Origin: Paracamarosporium sp. OC-R06-R3
Taxonomy: Eukaryota; Ascomycota; Dothideomycetes; Pleosporales; Didymosphaeriaceae
Length of the DNA stretch: 64,000 bases
Assembly (NCBI GenBank): GCA_019828545.1
Contig: JACVRA010000169.1
Span: 124,001 to 188,000 of the forward strand
Reading direction: 5' to 3'
Part shown: in pieces, positions 1-11,581 of the stretch
How positions within the stretch are numbered: position 1 is the first letter of the stretch
Layout of the letters: every line of letters begins with the position of its first letter
Notes under the pieces: model-generated
Told to the model about the DNA's origin: nothing
Database searches by the model: none
The model's input: only the letters and a program-made list of their open reading frames with translations
Made by a program: the position numbers and the translations under genes

Positions 1-767
1 CGGCTGATTGCTCGCTCAAGACACGCTCTAGAATGGTTGCTGCAAGAGGACCCTGGAGAGCGACGAGGCCCTGGTTGTCTCGCACTTTCCATTCTACAGT
101 CTCGTTGGGACGCTCCTTCCTCCACGCTTCCAGTTGCTCGGTGAGGTATGCTAGATCCTTCTCTCTGCACCCGGCATTGGTAACAACGTAGAAACTGTCG
201 GGGAGGCGCGTGATGACGGTATCATCGACAATGCCGCCAGTCTCAGGGTGGAGTAGGGTAGAGAGTGTGGAGTGGTTCTCGGAGAGTGACGAGAGGGAAG
301 AAGGGGTTAGGCGCTCTAGGAAAGCTTGGGCGCCGGGGCCGGAGAAGTCATGCTGCACCCTGAAATGGGAGTCAGAGATTGGCCTGAAGTCGGGCGGGAG
401 GAGGAGCTTACATGTGTCCGACATCGAACAAACTCGCCTTCTCCCGAGTCCAGTTGTGCGAGTCAACAATGCTCAGATCGCTGTACTGCACCGGCATCTC
501 ATAGCCTCCAAAGGGCACGAACTTTGCTCCATACTTGGCGTGAAGCTCGTAGAGGCCCGTCTTGCTCAATTGGCCCTCTGAAGCGTCAGACGAGGCGAAA
601 CGGACGACGTTTTTGGGAAGCAGGGTAAGCTTGCGGGGACGGGCAGCGCGTATCGAGAGGCTCCTGGAGGTGATCTGGGGCTTGACAGCACGCTGGAGGT
701 GTACTGAGGGCGCCTTGAGGCCGTTGGCAACTGGACGCAGGACCTGGACTGCCCTCCTAGAAGCCAT
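1..767 (-). CDS. GCV1: Glycine cleavage system T protein (aminomethyltransferase), mitochondrial, 3' part cut by window edge
   Basis: The exons are 767-412 and 359 to beyond position 1, with an intron 411-360 (GTAAGC...TTTCAG) that splits the Met codon of the GHM motif. The N-terminus is rich in Arg/Ser/Ala without acids for about 50 residues, as expected of a mitochondrial presequence. The mature part then starts with the T-protein signature: [23 protein letters not shown], here in pieces KYGAKFVPF and GYEMPVQY, followed by [12 protein letters not shown] and then [10 protein letters not shown] and [15 protein letters not shown]. The family transfers the methylene group of aminomethyl-lipoyl H protein to tetrahydrofolate inside the mitochondrial glycine decarboxylase complex. 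Only about 239 codons are inside the window; the C-terminal domain lies further left. It is divergent from the V-ATPase gene, with 367 bp between start codons. The call is secure. Confidence 0.93.
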
Positions 768-1134
768 GTTTGTGCGGTGTAGGAGTGAGGATTCGCACGG
801 CGGATACTAACGGCCCAGCTTAAATCCCCCGGGCACAGCACTTTCCTTTCCGTTTCGGGACATGGCACCCGGGCGCTCGCCTGCACCCTCTACACAGCTT
901 CGAGGTGGCGCAGGAAACCGCCCCGAGCTGCTGAGAGCTGGTGGTGCCGGGCTCTGGGCTCTGCGGTCTCTTGAGCTCCCACCCACGGTGTTTGGGCGGT
1001 GACGACAGGCCGCTAGAGCTGCCGGGCGCCCCAAGCTCGGAGCTCAAGGCAAGCCCACCAAGCTCACCTCCACCACTGCACCACCCAGACACCCCTGCAA
1101 TCGCGCCCTACACCCGCTCGCCCAAGCACCAAAC
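768..1134. promoter_or_regulatory. Divergent promoter region between GCV1 and VMA5
   Basis: These 367 bp separate two start codons that point away from each other, so they must hold both promoters and both 5' leaders. The right half (about 1030-1130) is rich in CCACC/CACC pyrimidine runs on the + strand just before the VMA5 ATG. I see no TATA box or specific factor site that I would defend. Confidence 0.6.
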
Positions 1135-2478
1135 ATGTCCAAGGGCACCAAGTACCTGCTGGTGTCGCTGCCGACGTCAATAACGCCCTCGAACCACCAA
1201 GACGAAGCCATCGAAGCCCTGCGCAGCACCATCGGCGGCGACAATGGCCAGACGTACCCTTTTGCGATACCAAACTTCAAGATCGGGACCCTAGATGCGC
1301 TGGTCCAACAGGCAGACGACTTGGCCAAGCTCGAATCCTCGTGCGAGCAGGTCGTGGCCAAGGTGGGCGACAGCTTGAAGAGCATCCTCGATGGGGACGA
1401 AGACCGCGTGCAGCAGCACAAGACCATCAACGACAGTGCGTCGAGCCTTGTACCAAAGCGCCTGCGGGACGGGCGGGCTGACATGCCGTACAGAGCCTGT
1501 AGACCAGTACCTACGGTCCTTCCAGTGGAACAAGATCAAGTACCGCGCAGACAAGCCCATCGCTGATCTGATAGACTCGCTGCAAAAGGTGCGTCCTGCT
1601 CTCCTGCCCCCGGAAGACGGATCTGACACGGTGCGCAGGAAATAGCAGGCATCGACAACGACGTCAAAGCCAAGTTTTCCCAGTACAACCAGACCAAAAC
1701 CAACCTCGCAGCCGCAGAACGGAAAAGAACAGGCAACCTCTCTACAAAATCCCTCACCACCGTGGTAAACCCCCGCCTCATCATTCAAGACTCCGAATAC
1801 CTCGATACTCACCTCATCGCCGTCCCAAATATGCATACCAAAGACTTTTATAAATCCTACGAGACCCTGTCCGAAAAGGTCGTGCCCCGCTCTGCTGTTG
1901 AAGTCGCCAAAGATGACGAGTTTACACTTTTCGCTGTCGTTACATTCAAAAAGACATCCACCGACTTCGTACACAAGTGTAGGGAAAAGCGGTGGACACC
2001 GCGTGATTACAAATACAAGGAGGGCGGCAAGGAAGAGGAGGCCAAGGAAGCGAGTCAGCTAGAGCAAGATGCGAAGAAGCTGTGGGGTGAAGCACTGAGA
2101 TTAGGGCGGACGGGATACAGCGAGAGTGCTATGATCTGGGTGCACGTGCTGACCCTACGAGTCTTTGTTGAAACGGTGCTACGATACGGTTTGCCCTTAG
2201 ACTTTGTCTGCGGGTTGGTGCAAGTAAGCCGACTTCTTTCTACAATATCTCTGGGCTTAGATGCTAACATGATGCAGACGAATGCAAAGGCTGCGAAGAA
2301 GGCGAAGACGAACCTCGACGCAAACTACTCGTACCTTGGCGGCAACGCCTTCAACCGCGACAATAAGGGCCGTCCGAAGAAGGACGATTCGGCTCTCACC
2401 AACGAAATGCAGGCACAGGGCCATTTAGGCGACGCAGAATACTCGCCTTATGTGTACTACGAGTTCGAGATTGTATAG
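1135..2478 (+). CDS. VMA5: V-type H+-ATPase subunit C (V1 sector)
   Basis: Four exons, 1135-1435, 1494-1588, 1639-2223 and 2278-2478, give 393 residues, matching the roughly 392 of yeast Vma5. The last intron carries a GCTAAC branch site. Recognisable blocks are the start MSKGTKYLLVSLP, FQWNKIKYRADKPIADL, AVPNMHTKDFYKSYETL, VPRSAVEVAKDDEFTLFAVV, HVLTLRVFVETVLRYGLP, and the C-terminal YSPYVYYEFEIV. The subunit bridges the V1 head to the stator stalks and controls reversible assembly of the vacuolar proton pump. The two internal stops that appear without splicing are removed by introns of 58 and 50 bp, so I see no sign of damage. Confidence 0.96.
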
Positions 2479-4171
2479 TTCGTGTACGACTGGTTGGATT
2501 GCATGTGGATATCGATATATAGGCTTGGACACAGACATGCACAATAAGACTAGTTGCTCTGTAGCAATAGATGAGTGAACATGAAGTGCTATCATGGCTT
2601 TGCCAAATTTTCTTAGCTGGTGTGACCATGTGGATGGCCCCTAGGTTCTGATGTTGGGATGAAAAACAACAATTAACAACATTCAAACTTTCCATTATGG
2701 ACGTGTCTTGATCTTGATTATTGGGTTTATTGAACTCTTTCCTGTCTACCAATATCAAGCCGCTATCTCTCCTCCTGTTGCTACTCTCAAGGTCGGCCGG
2801 GCTTTGTACTGTTAGCTTCTCTAGGATTTAAGACATTTGTCACAACTCTGGGGTAAGCAAGAAGAAGTGATGGAGTTGCTGTTCTTAGCCTTCCCGTATT
2901 TTCTGGTCGGTAGGGTCATTGCATCAATTTTGTATAAGCTACGATATCCTGTTCCCAACGATTTAGGTTTTTACGGATAAATCAAAGTATGGGTTGTCGG
3001 TTTTAGATGTAACATTTTATGCTGCACTAAGACACACCTCCAAACCCGCCAATGTCGGTCTGGCTGCACGCATAAGCGCCCATTAGATTGTATATATATT
3101 CACAGTCCTGGAGAAGCATGACAAACTTCCGCTATATATCAACCGAAGGAGTAATATTCTATGTCGTTCCTCTCACTCATAGTAACATCCTCATTACCAT
3201 AAAAGGCGATGGTCTCTCAAAACAGAATGCAATTACGCGATAGATGGCTGATCATGTGCGGAAGAAAATGTCGAAAAGGCTACTTATCATCAATGCCTAC
3301 GAAACTATGAATGATATTCAAGCAAGTGCTTGGATACAAGTGTGATATTTAGGCCAGCAATCGTCAATCATTGGGATACGACAGTTGTCTAGAGCACCGC
3401 ACATCGAAAGTTATGCTAGCCGGTTCTAATATACTAAGTCACACTAATAATCCCAGGCCATGCCAGTTCATTACCTTCAGCAACAAAACATATGTGGCTT
3501 TGGAGTAGGTACCTTACCGGTCGGTTGTCAGACGCGTCTTTGCACATCTAGTAGGCAGTGCTGCCCTACGAGAATGAATCCGCCCTCTGCACATCTCGTT
3601 CCTTATAAGATCCATCATTCTAACGCTTTAACTTTCAATTTCTAATGCTTTGCTTCACGGCGCTTCCTTTTCTTCTCGACTATTGAGCACGCCTCATTAT
3701 CGAACGACGCACACTCCCAACGGCTCGGAGCAGCCTTTTTCGATATCAAGCTACCAATGTTACCCACTTGTTTCAGCCACTCGCTTCTTCCACGTTTGTC
3801 CTGTGAAGTCCTGTACGCATGTTCGGCCGCTACTTGCCATTTTTCCGTAGTTATCGTATCGGATACGGCTTTGTTACTTGGATAGGAAAGTGCCTGCATA
3901 AGGATGACCGTGTTGACGTGCTGTGGCGGAACGTCGTTTAAGTTACTTTGTAGGCTATATCTTTTACAGCTAGGCTGCTATGTAGCGGCATGGCCTGCTT
4001 ATTCGAACCGAGTCTAGAACCGAGACCTTTTGCGGGATGTTGTCCACCTTGAATCTACCATCACATTGCACGGTCCGACGTTTTATTTACTGTGGTGGCA
4101 CACTGGATTAGATGAAAGAGTAATGTCCATACGAACTATCCTCCCAGGGTTCGGTCCATGCCTAGATCGGG
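2479..4171. other. Gene-free intergenic stretch, 1.7 kb
   Basis: This is the space between two converging 3' ends (VMA5 on + and the FAT1-like gene on -). Only short ORFs without family resemblance occur, none longer than 120 codons. The base composition is more A/T-rich than the flanking genes, with runs such as TATATATATT near 3090. I recognise no RNA gene, terminal repeat or transposon protein. A worn-out repeat is possible but not shown. Confidence 0.5.
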
Positions 4172-6244
4172 TTACGTCAATCTCAGCTTCTTCGCCTTAA
4201 TGCCTTCCCACTCCTCCTTTCCGAACGGCACATATTGCTCACTTTCTAGTGGTAGCCAGTATAGCTTGTCTTCACCAGTGATTAAGTCTGGATCCACACC
4301 CTCCCTCTTCAGTCTCCCTTTCTGCACTTTCAATGTGCCCGTGTACTCTAGCGCCGGCGTGATCCTCAAGAACAACGGCACTGCATAGCCTGGAAGCCTC
4401 GCTTTAGCATGCTTCGCAAGCCCCTGGAAGTCGAAGTTCGACAGGGTGACATCGCCAGCTAAGACGATAGAGGCTGTACCCGCGCGACCCTCGTATCCAG
4501 GTACACTGACACCATAGACGTTTGCCTCGGCGATTTGGGTATACCTGCCCATAGCGTCGGCAACCTCATTGGTGGATACGTTTTCCGATTTCCAACGGAA
4601 CGTATCGCCTAGGCGGTCGACAAAGTAGACGCGCCCATCTGAGTCTTGTCGCATCATGTCACCCGATTTGAACCATCTGCAAAAGCACGCATGAGTCGTT
4701 GTCCTTTCCTCACTCTCAGAAAACTTACAGGTCGCCTTTGCGGAAAACATCACGAACCCTTCGTTTCTCAGTTGCAGCATCGTTATTGTAATATCCTGGA
4801 TGAACCGGCTGATTTGGATCCAGTTTGTGCAGCACTTGCCCTGGTTCATCCGTCCCGCACACAACAGCAAACCCATTTGCATCACGCATTAGGTCCTCAG
4901 TGTCAATGTCCATCTTGACTCTAACTTCCTCTCCACCAAACCTCCAGTTCCACAGCGCACCGCGAAGTCCAAGAGCATGTTTGGTGAAGTCGCCCTCGTT
5001 CCTGTTAAAGATCGCACCCATTCCATCAGTTGCAGCGTATAATTCGTTGATGATAGGAATGTTGAACCGTTCGCGGAATGGTTCCCATACATCAGGTCTC
5101 ATTCCATTACCCCATGCCATCTTCACGCAGTGCTTTCTCTCGTACTCGTTCTTCGGCCCATTGAGCAGGTACCTACATAGTTCACCGACGTACTGGATGA
5201 TTGTTGCCTGGTTTTGCGCGACTTCTGGCCAAAACTTGGCGTGGCTGAATTTCCGGCTCAAAATCATAGTACCGCCAGCGTGGATAATTGGAGTCATACA
5301 TAAGCTATGCGCGGCGCCGTGATACAGCGGCATACATGTATAAAAACGATCCGAGGGTTTGAGGCGTAGATATCGCGCTGTGGTGTAGCCGACGAGAAGT
5401 TCGCGGTAGGTAGGAGCTACGACTCCCTTTGGATGGCCAGTTGTACCAGAGGTGTATATAAGAGTGCGCGGTGATTCAAGGGTAATGTTTGAGTGGCGGG
5501 ACGCGGGGATAGGAGTTGTGTTAGCCAAACTACCAATAAAGCTGGCATCGTAATACTTGATTTGAACGTTCGCTTTTTCAAGCTGTGAGCGGATGGGTTC
5601 AACTTTATGACGAACATCAGTGTCGGCGAGGAGGTAGCGTGATTCACATAGCTACAGAAGATTAGCACCTATTTCGCTCAACTGGTGTGGAACAGATCAC
5701 GTGAAAGCTCACCTCAACACAATGAATCAATCCGTCTCCCGAAATATTATTGTTAATGAAAGCTATGACACCACCAACTGCATCAATTGCCAGCCACAGC
5801 ATCACATGCTCTGGGCTGTTTGCTCCATCTATTGCCACAATCTCACCTACTTTCACGCCCAAGTCTTGCACCAACCAAGTCGCAACTCTTATAATAGCGT
5901 GAAAGAACTCTGCATACGTCCATTGCTTTGCCTCAAAGATAAGAAATGGATGATCAGGCTGTTTCTGTGCTTGTTCCTCAAAGATGTGGTATGTCAGTAC
6001 CTTGTTTTGGGAAAGGCGCTGTGCTGTCCATTCGAGGTCGGCCTGAGTGGGGACGATACCGCCCCGGCCAGTACGAAGATCATGTGCGATGTGGTATTTG
6101 GCATTCAGGTAGGCAGTAAGCGCTGCTGTGCCTATCGCGCCAGCGAAGGATGGTACTTCGATAGATCAGCCGTCTTCGGCTTCAAAACCCGTAACACATG
6201 CACGTTAGGTCCATTCGATAACAGAGACAAAGCTTACAAGCCAT
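4172..6244 (-). CDS. FAT1-type very-long-chain acyl-CoA synthetase / fatty acid transporter
   Basis: The exons are 6244-6238, 6155-5713, 5651-4729 and 4676-4172, totalling 1,878 nt and 625 residues, the usual FAT1/VLACS length. The AMP-binding P-loop YTSGTTGHPKG lies near residue 216, and the VLACS/FATP signature YFVDRLGDTFRWK near 476-490 is followed by ENVSTNEV. The N-terminus, AGAIGTAALTAYLNAKY, is a short hydrophobic anchor. The family activates long and very long fatty acids to CoA esters and helps import them. The C-terminus (KLRLT) is not a PTS1 signal, so a peroxisomal site is not indicated by it. The first exon is only 7 nt (ATGGCTT): the in-frame TGA at about 6175 means an intron must precede residue 3, and its acceptor at 6156 restores the expected N-terminus. 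This start is inferred; the rest is firm. Confidence 0.9.
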
Positions 6245-7464
6245 TTTACTTCCAAATTCCTAGTTCACACACGCTGTGACTTTCCAACGTTTCTTGCTGG
6301 TACGTCCCTAATGCTTTGCCGAAGTGCGAGGTTCTTGATTGAGTTTATTAGTTTACGAGCTCTGTGGACATGTAGCAGGAAACGTAGAAGTTGGCCATAG
6401 CCCAGGACGAAACTGAATGAACGATCAGGCATGTCATCGGGGTCTTCTGAGCCAACCGTACCTGGTGAGGGGTTCCTTTTTGTAAACGATACACCGAGGT
6501 ATAATATACAGGCACACGAGTCAGAAAATGTGAACATGCTGATAGGTCAAAGCTACCCCGCATCAGAAGACAGCGAACCTCGGAACCTTGGATACCTCAG
6601 GTCACATGACGATTAGCATCGCCATCTGTTCTATTAAAGTATCTTGCGAGTAACATGACATGTGAACCGGAAAACTGATCCCGGAAGCGAGGAACACCAG
6701 TCTAGATCGTAGAAGCCATCATGGTTCGATGTTCCGACTTTCGGAGGCGTGACTGACTCGCTTAGTGCAATGATGCCACGCGGTGCACGACCCGCACGAC
6801 AGCCCCTGAAACTGTCCGCACGTGCGATAACCATGGGATCGGAGATGCAGATCTCCCAAACAGGATATTGATACGCATTGCGCAAGCCACCATCCACTCA
6901 GCTGGGGTTTTCATGGTAATTTCAGATCGCTGGGATTTCTTCCTTCGCTTCTCCCCACTTGGAGCCGTGATACCCTTCGACACACCTAGAAGACCCACAT
7001 ACCATGTCTTGTCGAAAGACTTTGCGCTCGCCCCTCAAGATTTGCAGCCCCATGCTATCCACTCTCCGGTTCTTGCCGCCCGTAGTTAGTACATAATGGA
7101 TGGTGTCTTGCTGTGATTCAGAGCCGATGCAGCTAGGTCGTCATGGCGCCGCCAATAATCATCTCGCAATGGAATCCTGCAAGGGTTTAGAGTTTGTCTC
7201 TAGGCCAGGTACCCATACTTAGTGGATCAAGTCAGGGTCGGACCCAGGGACACGGATCGTGGCAAGAGTGATCCAAGAGCTTTAGTGGTATTAAGTCGTA
7301 AGGGTACACCCGAGCTCCTCAACAAACTTCGCTGGACCTGCCTACGTCTTATCAGAGTGCTCGTAAGATATCTCTCTGTGTTTTCCCCTTGATGTCTGCG
7401 CTCCCTTAGGACGGACATTTTCACGTCTTGCTCTGCCCAAGCAGGTGGGCAACCTCTCGAAGTC
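6245..7464. other. Intergenic stretch between divergent genes, 1.2 kb
   Basis: The stretch holds the promoters of the FAT1-like gene (left) and the rhodopsin-fold gene (right). The ORFs here are short and overlap on both strands with no family resemblance. I see nothing else that I can name. Confidence 0.5.
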
Positions 7465-8889
7465 ATGTCAGACGTCCTAGCTGAGATGTGGGCGTGGTAT
7501 GGCCTAACGGTCGTCGTTGTCGGTGCGCGATTGTAAGTATACTACCTACGGAGGTTGGACTCAAATTGGACGCCAGTTCAGCGTAGAAGAAGCTGACTTG
7601 ACAAAACAGCCTGTCTCGTCGACTTCTCTTCAAGTCGTTTAAGGCTCTACAAGCGGATGATTGGCTGATGTTATTTCTGATGGTAGGTTTATTTACTTGA
7701 AGAATTGCAACTCCAGTGTTGACAAGAACACGTAGGGCGTGTATACTGCACTTCTAGTCGTTATCAATATTCTAACCTACACCCCGACCAATCTCATCAA
7801 CCCGGCTGACAGCATTGTTCTGACGCCAGAAGACGTCAAGAAGCGGGAGTACGGCTCGAAGCTTGTACTAGTAACTGAACACCTTCAGATGGTTGTCATT
7901 TGGAGCGTTAAGGGCTGCTTGTTGATCTTATATTCCCGCTTAACGTGAGTTGTACGACACACGCGCTACGCCGCTAACATATGCCACTAGTATGAGTTTA
8001 CGGCATAACAGAGTCGTAAAGTTTGTGGCCTGTTACGTAGGCGCCAGTTTTGTTGTCATGGAAGTCTTGTGGTTCGTCTGGTGTCGACCTTTCCATTTTT
8101 ACTGGAAGGTTCCTGCACCAAATCGTACGTATTCAATCAAGCCTCGACCCTACTAGGCTCTTTTAACACCAATGAACAGTAAACTGCTCGGCAGAAACGA
8201 ACCATATGATTACGAATGCGGTGCTAAACATCTCGTCGGACCTGATGGTCATAGCACTCCCGATGCCTGTTCTTATCGGATCCCAGCTACCTCTCAAGCG
8301 TAAGCTCACACTTTGTGGTGTCTTTGCGCTCGGTATCTTCACAATTCTGGCAGCCATACTATCGAAATACTACAGCCTTGGCAGTCCTTATGGCACGCAA
8401 TGGATATACTGGTATATTCGTGAGGTGTCTACCGCTATCATCGCCGCGAATCTCCCTCTCACGTGGACGCTGTTACAACGTATCTTTGGCATGAGCAACT
8501 TTTACTCCCGAAATAAATCTTCAGATCCGCGATCGGGTAAAGCGACTGGGCAGAGCAGGTTCCGTTCAACATATGGAAATCTTACGAGCCGGACAAGAGA
8601 CACAAAGGATAAGAAACCGAAAGACCCTCACGCGATCGACATAAGTCCTTCCGAGAGTCAGGAGCAGATCAACGGAGAATATGGGTATCCATTGAAGATT
8701 TGGCAACAACAGGAGGTACAGATCACGTCTGAAGAGGTGACAAATGATCACTCATCGCTCTCGGATAAGTCAGACAAGTCCGTCACAGCAGCAGCAACTT
8801 TTGTCAGTCCCACTGGAAGCGATAATGGAGACCAGCCGGCCCGTGACACGGAGATGGGTCTCACCACTAAAGTGACCCATGCTATGTAA
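7465..8889 (+). CDS. Fungal rhodopsin-fold integral membrane protein (PTH11-like core, no CFEM domain)
   Basis: Five exons, 7465-7532, 7610-7682, 7736-7944, 7991-8124 and 8180-8889, give 397 residues. The start MSDVLAEMWAWYG, the pair RRL...F...KALQADDWLMLF, the helix ending YTALLVV, the HLQMVVIWSVKGCLL helix, the YVGASFVVMEVLWFVWCRPFHFYW segment (read in two pieces) and the NISSDLMVIALPMP helix are the hallmarks of the fungal rhodopsin domain. Seven hydrophobic helices end near residue 275. The last 120 residues are a hydrophilic Ser/Lys/Glu-rich cytoplasmic tail. Members are receptor-like plasma-membrane proteins, some of them in the PTH11 class linked to host sensing. No ligand or pathway can be assigned, and there is no signal peptide or Cys-rich CFEM domain in front. 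Confidence 0.88.
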
Positions 8890-9638
8890 AATGTATTGCA
8901 GAATTGTATGTATATCGAGCGAGTATGTATAATCTGCAAATGAGCAAGTGCTGATTGATTCTTAGCTTGTATCAGTAAAGGGAATATTTTGCATGGCGCT
9001 GTTGGCGCATTTGACGTTGTGTAGTTTGAAAATACGACAACTGGACAACGGCTGGATCTTACCATTCTGTGCGAGCTTTCCCCGCACGTAAAAGAATGAA
9101 AGGCTTGAAGTCTTCCTGTGTGGCGACTCCCATTAATGTTGTGGGATGAATTTGGTCACTAAGGTCGAATTTTATCCTAGTAATTTAACCACCTCAGCCG
9201 CTCTACATTAAAACTCGACTCCATCTCCGATGGCCCGAACAACAACCGCACTGACGATCAACATATTCACATTAAGCGGGCGTCCCACATGGTGGTGCCA
9301 CGAAACTATGCTGAGAACCACTAATCACATGCATTAGAAGGCTTGCGGTCTCGGCGATCCTCCCCACACGTAGCCAGGATATTTCCCCAAGACCTCGCTC
9401 CGTGCAAATCGGCATCTATGATTGATTGCCGAGTGACGAACCTGATTATCCGCTGATCATGCGAAAGCACCAGAATAGCAGTCACAGCATACAATATCAA
9501 ATCATCCCTTTGCCTCTATCGCTTTCATTTGAGCAAGAGTGTTATAAAGTCCCCACAGCCGGTCCTTCAATACCAAGTTAACAGTTCCCCTTGTTTTGCA
9601 TCCCAAAGTTACCGCGAATTCTGTAGCTTCCTACAAAG
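8890..9638. promoter_or_regulatory. Intergenic region with esterase promoter
   Basis: This region contains the 3' flank of the rhodopsin-fold gene and the promoter of the secreted esterase. A TATAAAG box sits at 9543-9549, about 90 bp before the esterase ATG, a reasonable distance for a regulated secreted enzyme. I see no other feature. Confidence 0.5.
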
Positions 9639-10703
9639 ATGAAGTGTTTGTCCATCCTCTCGGCCGCTGCCCTTGCGACACTGGGCAGCGCTCAAGCTCC
9701 TACCAAGGTCAATGACTTCAACCTCGGTCCTACGAAGCTGGGAATGTACGTCTACGTACCATCAAACCTCAAAAAGCCTGCTCCTATCGTCGTTGCAATC
9801 CACCACTGCCAAGGATCCGCCACTGGATATGCATCTGAAACGAAATATCAACCACTAGCCAACTCCAAAGGCTTTATCATCATCTACCCGAACTCTAGGT
9901 CGAGCGGAGGCTGTTTCGATGTGGCATCCACGGCTAGTAAGCAGTTCTGCAATAGAGATGGAAAGAAGGTGTCTGATCAATACTGTAGCACTAACGCACG
10001 ACGGTGGTGGAGATTCTCAGACCGTCGCCAACATGGTAAAATACGCCATCGACAAATACGGCGGCGACCCAGAAAAGGTTTTCGTAACCGGAACATCTTC
10101 TGGTGCCATGATGACTCAGGTTATGGCTGGTGCCTATCCGGATGTTTTCAAGGCTGCCTCTGCTTATTCCGGTGTACCCGACGGCTGCTTTTTCGTCCAG
10201 GGGGCAACAGCGACACAAGATCCGCCAGGGTGGAGCAACAGCTGTGCTAATGGACAGACCACAAAGACAGCACAACAGTGGGGTGATGCAACAAGGGGAT
10301 ATTACCCTGGATATAACGGAACTAGACCTAGGATGCTTGTGTACGTATTCTCTCGACATTCCATTCATCGTCAAGCCCGATGACTGACTTTTGAACAGCT
10401 GGCATGGTACCGCGGATAACACACTCCGCTATCCAAATTGTAAGTCCCACTCGCGCGCTCAATCGTAAAGTGCGATACTGAATGGTGAACCTTGTAGATC
10501 AGGAATCACTCAAGCAGTGGTCCAACGTCTTGGGTCTCACTACCTCCAAAACAGCGTCCAATACACCTCAGAGTGGATATACCCAGACCATCTATGGTGA
10601 TGGTGACTCTAACACTGCACAACTTGTCGGCTACAGTGCTCAAGGTGTTGGTCACACTGTCCCCGTCCACGAATCGGTCGATCTTGCTTTCTTTGGTATC
10701 TAA
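9639..10703 (+). CDS. Secreted CE1 carbohydrate esterase (acetylxylan/feruloyl esterase, PHB-depolymerase-like fold)
   Basis: Four exons, 9639-9936, 9989-10340, 10399-10439 and 10498-10703, give 298 residues. Residues 1-20 are a clear signal peptide ending in GSAQA. The CE1 landmarks are LGMYVYVPSNL, VAIHHCQGS (oxyanion region, near residue 55), the nucleophile motif GTSSG with Ser136, the acid-containing block WHGTADNTL, and a late GVGHTVPVH that supplies the His. The family removes acetyl or feruloyl groups from xylan outside the cell. There is no CBM1 cellulose-binding tail. Acetylxylan esterase seems more likely than feruloyl esterase from the overall pattern, but sequence alone does not settle the substrate. 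The splice sites all follow GT-AG, and the in-frame stops seen unspliced fall in introns. Confidence 0.92.
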
Positions 10704-11581
10704 AAGCGGCATCAATGAGAAAAGATCCGCTGGTCAGCGACAGTTTGGTCCAAATATAGCAATCGAGCTTATCATGAACGTATCATGTTCGATATATGCT
10801 GAGTGATGTGTAGAGGACTTGCAAAGTATTACCAGCCTCCTGATTCGTACTCTTCTCATGCCCTTGACAAATTTGAAATTGTACATTATGGAGCTAAAGG
10901 TTAGTCCACACATCACACATTGAGCTACTTGATGGTAGTTATGCGTAAATGTCTCTTTGTTGATCTCGATCACCTCAACCTACTAAACCAGATATAGAGC
11001 CTCTTGCTCTATCTCTAAATATTTTCTAAGAGGCGCAGATGGGAGTCCGCTATGCCTTCTTTCATACCCCAAGTAATCTCTCGAAGAAACACTAATCTTG
11101 GATGTTTACGGTGATTTGAGGAAACGCCTTTGGCACATTGTGTATCCTACAACCTTTGGTCGATCTACATGCATGATGTAGAGTATATTTACTCGTGAAG
11201 TGTATCTCATCTTATCATTTACCAAGTGTGTTTATGCTTTTGCTTTGCCAGAGTTGTACTTCAAAAAGGGCAAGGATCTACCTCCTTACTGCGCTAACCT
11301 GGATGAGACAACATGCTCTTCTTCAACACTCGAGCGAATTACATGGCCTGATGTTCATTCAACATCGCTGTTATCGGACGGCGAGGCGCGTGATTCAACA
11401 GTATTTATCAGCACGTAATGATATGATTGGAGCGATATCGGTAGGCACGTCACGTATGTCCGGTTGACGTGCTTGAGCCTGCAGCTGTCGACATCCACCT
11501 CACCCTACAAACTCATCTATAAAAAGACACTATCACCGAAGATAATGGCACACACACTTCTCACAGTTCCTAACCGTCAAT
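10704..11581. promoter_or_regulatory. Intergenic region with promoter of the alkanesulfonate monooxygenase gene
   Basis: A TATAAAA box lies at 11518-11524, about 60 bp before the monooxygenase ATG. An upstream ATG at 11545, in a good context (GATAATGG), opens an out-of-frame ORF to 11658 that overlaps the main start codon. The rest is non-coding as far as I can see. Confidence 0.45.

Noticed and set aside
9936..10010. Apparent frameshift in the CE1 esterase
   Set aside because: A 52-bp GT-AG intron (9937-9988) restores the frame and the conserved THDGGGDSQ segment.
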